From S015-6 sp964479535 (GTDB taxonomy: Bacteria; Desulfobacterota; DSWW01): 64,000 bases of DNA. The position numbers and the translations under genes were made by a program. Below the pieces are notes generated by a model. That model saw only the letters and a list, made by a program, of their open reading frames with translations, was not told the origin of the DNA and did no database searches. Location of the stretch: NCBI GenBank assembly GCA_964479535.1, contig CAYZMM010000031.1, positions 5,496-69,495 of the forward strand. The letters run 5' to 3'. Position 1 is the first letter of the stretch. Each line of letters opens with the position of its first letter. Positions 41,827-49,812 of this stretch are shown piece by piece.

Positions 41827-42270
41827 CTACCTGTTTATATGTGGGGAAGGATTGAAATTGAAATCGTAAATTCTATCCGGCTCCCTTGACCAATCCCCAG
41901 CCTCCCCCCACTGCACTAGCTCGTCGTTAAGAAAGTAGAGCCAATAGTCCTTGAGTTCTGGTTGGAAAGTGATCGCCCCTATACCGAGGCTCAAGACTGT
42001 GAAAGCCGCCTTACCTGCTACGGTCCCTGCGGAATCCTCTGAGGGCAAAGCGAGAGGATATTCCCAAACTTCGATAACTTGATCGAATTTGTTTCGGATT
42101 GATCCACGAACTACACTCGGCTCGCTCAGTATCGCCAGCACCTGCTCTTTTGACATACCCAGGGATACTTGCCGCAGCTGGTTTGAACTCGGAACCCTAC
42201 CTGCGCATCCACACAGGAAGAAGAGCGCCAAAACGAAAACCGAGTAACGATTCCTAATCCTTTCCCTCAT
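41827..42270 (-). CDS. SmpA/OmlA-like lipoprotein
   Basis: A 147-residue lipoprotein with signal peptide and lipobox FFLCGC. The segment LRQVSLGMSKEQVLAILSEP is the typical first helix-turn of the SmpA/OmlA (BamE-like) fold. A strand EVWEYP and a C-terminal YWLYFLNDELVQWG follow. BamE-like proteins stabilise outer-membrane assembly, but many relatives in accessory DNA have no known role. Base composition is lower in GC than the core genes. Confidence 0.7.
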   Translation of the reverse strand: MRERIRNRYSVFVLALFFLCGCAGRVPSSNQLRQVSLGMSKEQVLAILSEPSVVRGSIRNKFDQVIEVWEYPLALPSEDSAGTVAGKAAFTVLSLGIGAITFQPELKDYWLYFLNDELVQWGEAGDWSREPDRIYDFNFNPSPHINR

Positions 42271-42294
42271 CTTCTGCTGCTCCTCTCTAATGGG

Positions 42295-42355
42295 TTTAGC
42301 GAAGAAGATTTAACTTATGAACTTTTTCCCCTGCCCAGTCAATGCGGTCCACCTC
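42295..42355. repeat. 61-62 bp direct repeat, right copy
   Basis: Same-orientation partner of 41373-41434, beginning TTTAGCGAAGAAGATTTAAC. It lies 25 bases upstream of the lipoprotein start. Together the copies enclose a segment of about 860 bases with two genes. Confidence 0.8.
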
Positions 42356-42763
42356 TCCCTGCTGGTATCAATGTTCGGTGAAAAGGTCAAATTTTGGTTC
42401 GTATAGAATGTACTTACCGAGCTATGCTAACCTGCCCCCTTGGGATACATGTATATCCAATAGGCGATAAAGAGAGTCGCGGAGGCGATTTTCTTTATCG
42501 TCGACGAACGAAGCTGCGGTTTTTGTCGGGATGGTCCGTGGCTTGCAAATGGGGATTTAATAGAGGAAGGGGAAGCAAAGTACGACTGGGGTGAGGGCGG
42601 ATGCGCGGGAGGAAGGAGAGGGAACAGCCCCGGTTGAGGGAGTCAAGTGGGAAGTTGGGCTATGACGTATTGGAAGCACGATTTTAGAGCGCATGAGTCC
42701 TATAGCCTCCAGGTAGAGACGTAAGGATTGGGGTTCTATTGAGGTTCTGAGGCTTGGATTGGA
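42356..42763. other. Intergenic segment left of the IS91-like element
   Basis: No gene is supported. The sequence changes from AT-rich to GC-rich near 42590. The left end of the IS91-like element must lie here, but no terminal motif could be fixed by eye. Confidence 0.4.
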
Positions 42764-44026
42764 TCAGGAGGTGTCCAGGGGTTGTACGGAGGTGACGGCA
42801 AGGGGCGAGAGGCGAAGGGACCGCACAAGCGGTCTTCTCACCATGTTGCCTCCACAGTCTGGACACACGGTGAGGTCGATACCCGTGAGCTTGAACAGAA
42901 GATGCTGCCAACTCATCCGCTGCATATCGGAGGGAGGCGTAGGGCGTGTGGGCTGGGAAGCTTGAAGAAGGCGGCAAGCGCTCTTGAGTTTGCTCTGAAC
43001 ATTTCGAGACGCCATCAGGCCGAAGTGGCGGATGCGGACGAAGCCGTGGGGCAGTACATGAAGGAGGAACCTCCGGATAAACTCCTGGGCAGCCAGTCGG
43101 ACGAGCCTGTGGGTGCCGGGATTCTGGTTATCCCTGGCACGGAAGGTAACCGTCTGACCATCAAAGGCCAGGAGTCTCTGGTTGGAGACGGCCACCCGGT
43201 GGGTGTAATGCCCCAGGTAGCTGAAGACATAGCGGGGCCCACCGAAGGGCGCTTTGGCGTAGACGACCCATTTGGTTCGCCTGAGTTTTCTTACCCACCT
43301 TTTGAAGACCGCTGGATCTCTCCAGCTGGCGACCTTACCGAAGAAGTTCATCTTTCCTTGTTCGAAGATCCTCTCCAGGCCGTCGAGGAACTTCCCGCGG
43401 ACCATTTTTGCTAGAGCCCGGACCGGGACCAAGAAGTTGTTCTTCGCCGGGATCCATCGATCACCTTCGAGACTTACGCCTCCGGCAGTGACCACCATAT
43501 GCAGGTGGGCGTGGAACGTAAGTTCCTGGGTCCAGGTGTGCAGGATGGCCGTGAAGCCGGGTAGTGCACCGAGACGTTTCCAACCCTTGGCCAGTTCGAT
43601 GAGCCCTTCCGAGGCAGCCTCGAACAAGAGGTTATACAGGAGCCGGCGGTTTTGTAGGACAAGCGGGTTGAGTTCGTGAGGCAGCGTGACGACTACGTGG
43701 AAGTATGAGGTAGGTAGTAGCTTTTCAGAGCGTTCCAGGAGCCAGCGGGTCTTTTGGAGGTTCTGACACTTGGGGCAGTGACGGTTACGGCACGAGTGGA
43801 AGGAGAGACGCTCGTATCCACAACGGTTCCCGCACGTCTCAAGATGTCCGCCGAGGATTTCGGTACGGCAGTTGGTTACATCCCGGATGACCTTGCGTTG
43901 TTCGGGGCTGGTTGGATGGGTTTGTACGAAGGCTTGTCCGTGACTACGGAGGATCTGGGCCAGCTCTACGGAGTGCATATGCCGGGACGCCAACGGGGCA
44001 GTGTGGGTTACTTCTCCTCGTCGCAT
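42764..44026 (-). CDS. IS91-family (Y2, HUH) transposase
   Basis: A 420-residue rolling-circle transposase. An N-terminal zinc-binding region has CRTEILGGHLETCGNRCGY and SCRNRHCPKCQ (~50-90). The HUH metal motif is HAHLHMVV (~172-179). The Y2 region lies in PRYVFSYLGHYTHRVAVSN (~266-284). A late CPDCGG motif suits the family. The gene appears intact. The start follows GGAGGAAGGAGG and overlaps the recombinase stop by 19 bases. Confidence 0.9.
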   Translation of the reverse strand: MRRGEVTHTAPLASRHMHSVELAQILRSHGQAFVQTHPTSPEQRKVIRDVTNCRTEILGGHLETCGNRCGYERLSFHSCRNRHCPKCQNLQKTRWLLERSEKLLPTSYFHVVVTLPHELNPLVLQNRRLLYNLLFEAASEGLIELAKGWKRLGALPGFTAILHTWTQELTFHAHLHMVVTAGGVSLEGDRWIPAKNNFLVPVRALAKMVRGKFLDGLERIFEQGKMNFFGKVASWRDPAVFKRWVRKLRRTKWVVYAKAPFGGPRYVFSYLGHYTHRVAVSNQRLLAFDGQTVTFRARDNQNPGTHRLVRLAAQEFIRRFLLHVLPHGFVRIRHFGLMASRNVQSKLKSACRLLQASQPTRPTPPSDMQRMSWQHLLFKLTGIDLTVCPDCGGNMVRRPLVRSLRLSPLAVTSVQPLDTS

Positions 44027-44892
44027 GGCTGCCCTCCTTCCTCCTCTTCTTCTCCCTTCGGCAGGGCATCGAAAGGACTTTCAATGTGCGAGATGTAGGC
44101 GTTCGAGACATGGAGATAGCGGACCGTGGAGCGGATGGAGGCGTGGCCGAGAAGGGCTTGCACGAAACGGATGTCCGTACCGTTCTCCAACAGGTGCGTG
44201 GCGAAAGAGTGGCGCAGGCTGTGCATGCTGGCCCTCTTGTTGATCCCCACCTTCTTGACGGCCCTTTTGAAGGTCCGATGGATGCAATTGGTGGTCAGAT
44301 GGTTTTGCGGGTTCTGGCCCGGGAAGAGCCAGTCCCCCTTGGGGCGGACCTTCCGGTAGTACTCCCGTAATAGCTCCAGGACCATGGGGCTCAACAGGGC
44401 GAAGCGGTCCTTCTTCCCCTTGCCCTGGCGCACGTAGATGCGCATCCGTTGGCTGTCGATGTCACTGTTACGCAGGGCACAGACCTCGGAGATGCGAAGG
44501 CCGGCTCCGTAGGTGGTAGCGACCATGGCTTTGTGCTTGATGTAGCCGATCGCCTCGAAAATGGCCAGCACTTCCTCACGGCTCAAAACGATAGGCAGCT
44601 GTACGGGCAACTTCGGAGTGGGGATGTTCTCGACCTCCTCTGGGCGATTCAGTGTGTGGCGATAAAGGAACTTGAGCGCCACCAGATAGGTCTTCTGCAA
44701 GGAAGGGCTGACCTTCTGCTCCTCGGCCAGATAGAGCAGGAAGGCGCGGATCTCCTCCTCGCCCATCTCCTCCGGAGATCGGTTGAAGTGCTCGGCAAAC
44801 TTTCGGCAGCGCGGAAGATAGCCTGCAAAGGTGTGTGGGCTGTAGCCTTTTAGCGTCAAATCTGCTTTCATCTGTTCGTGTAGCTTTCCCAT
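44008..44892 (-). CDS. Tyrosine recombinase of the IS91-like element
   Basis: A 294-residue phage-type integrase with an N-terminal SAM-like core-binding domain (about 8-95, LKGYSPHTFAGYLPRCRKFAEHF). The catalytic residues are visible: R in GAGLRISEV (~150), H-x2-R in MHSLRHSFATHL (~244-247), H in LLGHASI (~267) and Y in VRYLHV (~276). The second ATG (44892) is chosen because AGGAG is 8 bases upstream of it. It appears intact. Confidence 0.9.
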   Translation of the reverse strand: MGKLHEQMKADLTLKGYSPHTFAGYLPRCRKFAEHFNRSPEEMGEEEIRAFLLYLAEEQKVSPSLQKTYLVALKFLYRHTLNRPEEVENIPTPKLPVQLPIVLSREEVLAIFEAIGYIKHKAMVATTYGAGLRISEVCALRNSDIDSQRMRIYVRQGKGKKDRFALLSPMVLELLREYYRKVRPKGDWLFPGQNPQNHLTTNCIHRTFKRAVKKVGINKRASMHSLRHSFATHLLENGTDIRFVQALLGHASIRSTVRYLHVSNAYISHIESPFDALPKGEEEEEGGQPCDEEK

Positions 44893-45531
44893 GGCCATTC
44901 TCCTTTCTTTGGAGGTTAGTGGGTATACGACGTGGGAAAGCTACTTGCTTCTTGGGGGGAATTACAAGGAGGAAAAACGTAAGGTAAAACTAGGAGGATG
45001 GCCAGGAGGTCGCGAACAACCCCACTGCCGCTACGCGAAAGCGGAGCGGCTTCGTTCGTGTTGAATTACTAAGACCTTCGTATGTAGCCGGACATCCAAC
45101 TCAGCCAGAAGCATGTTTGAGAGGCGTATGGGCTTCGGTCATTTCCGCTTACTTTCGTAGTTCTTAATATGTATGTGTTGAAATTCTTTAACCCTACAAG
45201 ATAGGTCGGGAATTATCACTACTAGGCAGAAGCAAATGCCCCCAGACCGGCCCTTCCTTCGTATCGCTGTCTGACCGAGAGGTTGAATTTTCCGGTTTTC
45301 CAAATTTCGAGCAGAAAGCGGATCTGCTCGAGAGGAATCAGGACTTCCTTCCGATCCGACCAAGCCAACCCCCAGGCCTTCCATGTTTGATCCAGCCCAC
45401 GAGAGATTACCAGCCGACCCCCTTGATGACTCAGAAGTCAACCAATCCACTGATATTAAACATTTTTGATGGAGTCTGGGACCTCATGCGGGAAGGAGAG
45501 AGCCTGCGACAACTCCCTCCTCCCCTCCTTT
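44893..45531. other. Intergenic segment right of the IS91-like element
   Basis: No gene is supported; a 103-codon minus-strand frame at 45139-45450 lacks family traits. A GC-rich hairpin, CCGCT-ACGCGAA-AGCGG (about 45031-45047), lies between TCGCGAAC and CGTTCGTG and could mark the right end of the IS91-like element. Confidence 0.4.
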
Positions 45532-46367
45532 CTACCCGTAGAGCGTTTCAATCCATCTCATAGCCTCTGTGTCGGTCACTTTACCCAGGCACCGGTGCGT
45601 GGTCGCAAGGTTCGCATGCCGGAGAATCACCTTTGAGGCGATTTCAATAGGGGTTCCGGACCTGCTCGCATACGTGGCCGCGTGTCGTCTCAGATCGGGG
45701 GTACTGAGACGAATGCCACCCCTCTTCCCGGCCTTTCTCACGATCACCCTGGCAGTCGCATAACCGATCGGGAAGATGCGATCTTCGAGTGGGATCCCGC
45801 TTTCGCGAATGTATGCTTTGAGCCGCTCCGCCACCTTCTGGGGAATGAAGACCACCTCTTGCTCCCGGCCACTTTTCGGCTCTCTGAGGATGAGCCTTCG
45901 GTCCTCGACGTCCCTTGGCATGAGTTTCAAGGCTTCGCTCACACGCAGGCCGCCGCGACCATGAGCTCCACGAGCAGGCGATACGGGTTCTCGGAACCTT
46001 GAAGATGACCTCGTCCACGGTCTCCTTTTCCAGGAAGTCCCACCGTACCTGATTGGGTGCACGGTGGAGCTTTCTCAGCATGGGAGAGTCGCAAGGATTC
46101 TTCAGTTCCGATTCGTAGGAGTTCTTGATGAAGTTGAAGAACGCAGTCAGGGTGGCGAACCGGGTCCGTTTGGTCGCCCTCTTTCTACCGTCGGAGAGGT
46201 GGGTCAGGAAGCCGAGGACTTCCTCTGAAGAGAGGGTCTCCAGATCTCGGTCCGGAAAGGCATGGGCGAATTTGGCAAGGAGAAACTCATAGCCCGTGAC
46301 CGTATTCTTTTCGTGAATTGGCCCGGTGGTAGGAAAGACACTGCTCTACGGCCTTTTCCACCTTCAT
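45532..46367 (-). pseudogene. Frameshifted tyrosine recombinase/integrase
   Basis: The reading frame of a phage-type integrase can be followed through all three frames. The start at 46367 (AGGAGGTGTCCC before ATG) gives KAVEQCLSYHRANSR. After a one-base shift in an A-run near 46308, NTVTGYEFLLAKF through FLEKETVDEVIF follows. After a second shift near 45990, ENPYRLLVELMVA follows, and after a third near 45960, GGLRVSEALKL to ATTHRCLGKV. The catalytic R in GLRVSEA, H-like R-R-H in PDLRRHAA and H-A-N are present, but the terminal Tyr segment reads THRCLG. Three one-base lesions point to decay or sequencing error. Confidence 0.8.
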
Positions 46368-46866
46368 GGGACACCTCCTTTGTTCCTTGAAGGAACGGCA
46401 TGTGTTTGTGTGACACCCATGATTCTATCAACACGGCACTGGATCCACAAAGGAAACAGGTTCGCTCCCTTCTGGCCGTTCCGCAGCCTAGGACATTCAA
46501 GATCTCTCGCGCACGTAGATGAGATATGGAACGACTGATTCGGCCGAGGATTGGGTACCTCCGCCGCATTAACACAATAAAGTTATTCGATTTTGTGCTT
46601 CCTACATGAGATCCGGCAAGCCGGAAATTTCAATCTAACATCGATGCCGGAAGGAGCCGACCTGGTAGCATGGCTACTGCGTAGCCTCGAATCCCGTCGG
46701 ATCGGTGGGAAATTGGCCATGCCTACATGAAGTATTGACTCCTAGGGATCTGGAGGAGTTGAACAAGCGCCGTGGGCATGCTAACCAAATGTTGAAACCA
46801 AAGGGAAGAAACTCACCAGAAGTGACGCAATCCACCCACAGCCAGACACATCTCAGGGGGCACAGG
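46368..46866. other. Intergenic segment in accessory region
   Basis: No gene is supported. The segment is relatively AT-rich around 46570-46640 (CACAATAAAGTTATTCG) and holds a small hairpin, CCGGCAAGCCGG. No promoter or repeat could be assigned with confidence. Confidence 0.4.
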
Positions 46867-47334
46867 ATGACAATGATACGAAAGGCATCATATGTAGGCG
46901 TTCTGGCATTGCCTGTGGCTCTTATTGGGGTTTTTGCTCGACAACATCAACTGCACATCGGCCCTATTCTATTGGGTCTTACTGTAATTCCGATTGTCGG
47001 ACTATTGATAGCCCAGAAATCCCCGACTACCGCAATTCCAGATTTTGCTTTTGGTATGATCGATACAGGAATGCTTACGATTCCTGCGCTCTGGGGTGGC
47101 ATCTTATTTGGAGTAGCTGGAGCAATTGCTGGCGGTGTAATAGGCGATTCGCTTACCGATGCGATTGCTGGATTCTTCGAGGGAGGAATTGCTGAATGGC
47201 TTCAAGAGAGGGGAATTGTGGAGTCGAGAGAAGCCGTAACCACATCTCTTGGCAAGATGGCAGGGTGTCTTTTTGGTAGTGGTGTCGTGCTTACCATTGC
47301 CCTGCTTGTTGGCATAGAACCAGAGTTTCGCTGA
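46867..47334 (+). CDS. Membrane protein of unknown function
   Basis: A 155-residue protein with four hydrophobic segments (about 7-25, 30-48, 68-95 and 128-148). One contains the Gly-rich stretch GVAGAIAGGVIGDSLTDAI. The start at 46867 is preferred, with CAGGGGG upstream. The gene is AT-richer than the core genes and lies in the accessory region. No family is recognised. Confidence 0.55.
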   Translation: MTMIRKASYVGVLALPVALIGVFARQHQLHIGPILLGLTVIPIVGLLIAQKSPTTAIPDFAFGMIDTGMLTIPALWGGILFGVAGAIAGGVIGDSLTDAIAGFFEGGIAEWLQERGIVESREAVTTSLGKMAGCLFGSGVVLTIALLVGIEPEFR

Positions 47335-47500
47335 CGAACGTATCCAGTGTTTCAGCCGGAAAATGAGGGCCGTCAGGGCCAGTTCATGCTCGATGTTCAA
47401 TTTCAGTCGGTCTTCAGAAGTAAGTAGTCACCGCACAAATCAAAATCGTTGGATGCCAAGAGAGCAATTTCGTATAGCCGTGCAATCACGAGGAAACAGC

Positions 47501-47845
47501 ATGAAGAAGAATACACTGAAATACGCAATTGATGTGGCGCTTTTCGTTGACATGTGTTCGATAGCGATCCTGGGAATCTTCTTAGGATTTGTGATTCCGA
47601 AGGGAAGAGTGCACGAATCTGAGAAATACTTTCTTCAGCTACATCGACATCAGTGGGGTGATATTCATCTATACCTCTCGCTTCTGCTTCTGGTTCTCCT
47701 GGTTCTTCACGTCTGGTTCAATTGGACATGGATAGCTAATTCCACAAAACGTTACTTTGGAGAAAAATGGAAGAGTTTCCTTCTTGCAATTTCATGTACT
47801 TGGGTCATAGTGCTAATCCTTGGATGGATGGTCGTGAGACTTTAG
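47501..47845 (+). CDS. DUF4405-like small membrane protein
   Basis: A 114-residue protein with three membrane helices (about 10-33, 50-73 and 88-110). The block HRHQWGDIHLYLSLLLLVLLVLHVWFNW has histidines placed as in the DUF4405 family, which resembles cytochrome b561-type haem-binding helices. It could be a small haem or quinone membrane protein. The start follows GAGGA. The gene is AT-rich like its neighbour at 46867. Confidence 0.65.
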   Translation: MKKNTLKYAIDVALFVDMCSIAILGIFLGFVIPKGRVHESEKYFLQLHRHQWGDIHLYLSLLLLVLLVLHVWFNWTWIANSTKRYFGEKWKSFLLAISCTWVIVLILGWMVVRL

Positions 47846-48202
47846 AAGCTGTCAACATTGTGCGCACACCTATGACCCAGGAGCCAGAGCTTTTTTAATG
47901 ACCAATATCGATTGGAGACCTTGAAAGAAGACGGGCCCCAGAGATTGCAGGTTGTGCGCTCACCTGCTGAAAGGACAAACCTGCCAGGTTATCAGGGTCT
48001 CCCTTGAAACAGTGGAAGTCGAGGGGGATGATCCCTTCCTGTCCGTGTCGTAACCGTGTTCTTCCCCTTTCCTTCCCAGCAGCCTACGGGCGTCTTCTCC
48101 GGTTGACCTGAACTTCCGGGCATCGCTATACTGGCACGGCCGAAGGCGCTACAAAGAAGCCTTTCCACGGCAGGCAGAACAAGTTGAACAGGGGGGCGCG
48201 AG
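47846..48202. other. Intergenic segment with promoter at its right end
   Basis: No gene is supported. TTGTGCGC[A/T]CACCT occurs twice about 92 bases apart, near 47859 and 47951. The rightmost 100 bases return to high GC and carry the flavodoxin promoter. This appears to be the right border of the accessory region. Confidence 0.4.
48103..48132 (+). promoter_or_regulatory. Predicted promoter of the flavodoxin-like gene
   Basis: TTGACC at 48103-48108, 18 bases and TATACT at 48127-48132, 70 bases before the gene start. It shares flanking sequence with the promoter at 39284. Confidence 0.55.
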
Positions 48203-48847
48203 ATGCAGGTCCTCATCGCCTACTACTCGAGAACCGGATACACCGAGACCCTTGCACAGCGTATCGAAGAGGAAATGAAGTCCCGCGGACACCAGGTCGT
48301 CTGCGAACGGATCGAAACGGCGACGCGGAAGAGTCGATGGAATCTGCTGCTGCGGCAGGTATACCAGTATCCGCTGGTCGTGCTGTGCCTGTTTTCCTCC
48401 TCCTTCCGCCGCTGGTGGATGAAACACTACATTCAACCCGAAGACGATCTGATGCCCCTTGCGTACCCGGATGTCTCCGAGTTCGACCGGGTGTGCATCG
48501 GCGGCCCCAAGTGGTGCTACATCTCCTACCCGATCGCCAGGTATCTCCGGCGGGTCAAGGGGCTCCCGGACAAGAAGGTGAGCGCCTTCTCCACCTTCGC
48601 AGGACCCCCTTTCGAGATCTTCGAAATCGAGCTCATCTTCAAGCCCATGAGCGACCGTATACGAGCCCTGGGCGGAACCCTCATCGCCACGCTCGGGTTG
48701 TCGAGCAATTACCACGAGCTCGGCATCCTCCCCATCTTCCAGCGCGTGACGCCGAAGGTCTTCGAACGCGCCCTGGAATCCTTCACCATCGACAGCGAAT
48801 ACGGTAAGGCGAAAATCAAGGAGTTCTGTGACGAGAACGAGAAGTAG
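48203..48847 (+). CDS. Flavodoxin-family protein
   Basis: A 214-residue flavodoxin-like fold with the FMN phosphate loop YSRTGYTE (~8-15) and the segment GGPKWCYISYPIARYL (~99-114), which would shape the isoalloxazine site. Longer than a simple flavodoxin, it resembles NAD(P)H-dependent flavin reductase or WrbA-like proteins. An insertion at about 45-70 is hydrophobic and aromatic (LLRQVYQYPLVVLCLFSSSF), perhaps for membrane contact. It precedes the crotonase gene by 44 bases. Confidence 0.8.
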   Translation: MQVLIAYYSRTGYTETLAQRIEEEMKSRGHQVVCERIETATRKSRWNLLLRQVYQYPLVVLCLFSSSFRRWWMKHYIQPEDDLMPLAYPDVSEFDRVCIGGPKWCYISYPIARYLRRVKGLPDKKVSAFSTFAGPPFEIFEIELIFKPMSDRIRALGGTLIATLGLSSNYHELGILPIFQRVTPKVFERALESFTIDSEYGKAKIKEFCDENEK

Positions 48848-48891
48848 CCGCCCCTTTCAACCAGACCGCGGACAGGCGTAAGGAGAAGAGC

Positions 48892-49677
48892 ATGGGAGAG
48901 TACGAAACCATCCGGGTTGAACAGTCCGGCGAAGTCCTGACGGTCGCCCTCGACCGGCCGAAGCTCAACCTCTTCAACCTGACGATGATCGAGGAGCTGA
49001 TCGATGTCTGGCATTCACTGCGCCTGAACCGAGCCGCCCGATTCGTGATCCTCACCGCCCGGGGGGATCACTTCTCGGCCGGGGCGGACCTGAGGGAGAT
49101 CGGGGAGACGGAGTTCACGGCCGAGGACGCCCGGTACCAGCAGCTCCTGGGCCACGAGGTCATGCGAAGCCTGGAGAATCTGGAGCAGGTGACTGTCGCG
49201 TCCATGCGGGGGGTCGTCTGCGGTGCCGGCATGGCGGTGGCACAGGCGTGCGACTTCCGCATCATGACCGAGGACAGCTACTACATCGTGCCGGAAACCC
49301 TGGTGGGCACGTACTACACCTGGGGCTGCACGCCCAGGCTGGTACGGATGGTCGGAGCCTCCAAGGCGATGGAGATCGTCATGACCTGCGACCCGATCCC
49401 GGCCCAGGAGGCCTACCGGTTGAACCTGGCGAACAAGGTGGTCCCGAACGACGCCCTCGAGGCGGAAACCGAGGCCTTCGTCGCCAAGATCGCATCGAAG
49501 AGCCCCGCGTGCGTCCGGATCACGAAGAAGATCGCCCTGGGCGCCTCCATGGAAGGGTTCGGCAACATGTTCGTCTGCGAGCCGGAGCTGATGCAGGGGG
49601 TGGCCTACACAGGCGAGACGCAGGAGGGGATCACCGCCTTCCTGGAGAAACGGCCCCCCAAATACCGACGATCTTGA
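48892..49677 (+). CDS. Crotonase-fold protein (enoyl-CoA isomerase-like)
   Basis: A 261-residue crotonase. The oxyanion-hole segments are FSAGADLREIG (~61-71) and RGVVCGAGMAVAQACDF (~104-120). Aligned with rat enoyl-CoA hydratase, the first catalytic glutamate (E144) is replaced by alanine in GMAVAQACD, while the second (E164) is kept in VPETLVG. That is the pattern of enoyl-CoA isomerases rather than hydratases. The likely role is moving a double bond in an acyl-CoA; the substrate is not assigned. Confidence 0.8.
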   Translation: MGEYETIRVEQSGEVLTVALDRPKLNLFNLTMIEELIDVWHSLRLNRAARFVILTARGDHFSAGADLREIGETEFTAEDARYQQLLGHEVMRSLENLEQVTVASMRGVVCGAGMAVAQACDFRIMTEDSYYIVPETLVGTYYTWGCTPRLVRMVGASKAMEIVMTCDPIPAQEAYRLNLANKVVPNDALEAETEAFVAKIASKSPACVRITKKIALGASMEGFGNMFVCEPELMQGVAYTGETQEGITAFLEKRPPKYRRS

Positions 49678-49812
49678 GAGCCTGCATTCGTCCGAGGCCT
49701 ACCGTACGGAATACCCACGGAATTCGTTTGACGTGAGGAGCGTGAAGGGGCTACTCTTGACCCGTCCATCAAAATTTTATAATATAGATTTGACATTCAG
49801 AAATTCCACTTT

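Larger units (their letters stand above)
42764..44892 (-). mobile_element. IS91-like element with associated tyrosine recombinase
   Basis: Two overlapping minus-strand genes, a tyrosine recombinase followed by a Y2/HUH transposase, form the known two-gene layout of one IS91 subgroup. IS91 elements lack inverted ends and target duplications, so the limits given are those of the genes; the true ends lie in 42590-42763 and 44893-45060. Confidence 0.8.

Noticed and set aside
41373..42355. Integron attC sites
   Set aside because: ATTTAAC fits an inverse core, but no matching GTTRRRY core at the right distance and no integron integrase; the direct-repeat description is kept instead.
45139..45450. 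103-codon minus-strand frame right of the IS91-like element
   Set aside because: Gly/Ser-rich without motifs or ribosome site; treated as non-coding.
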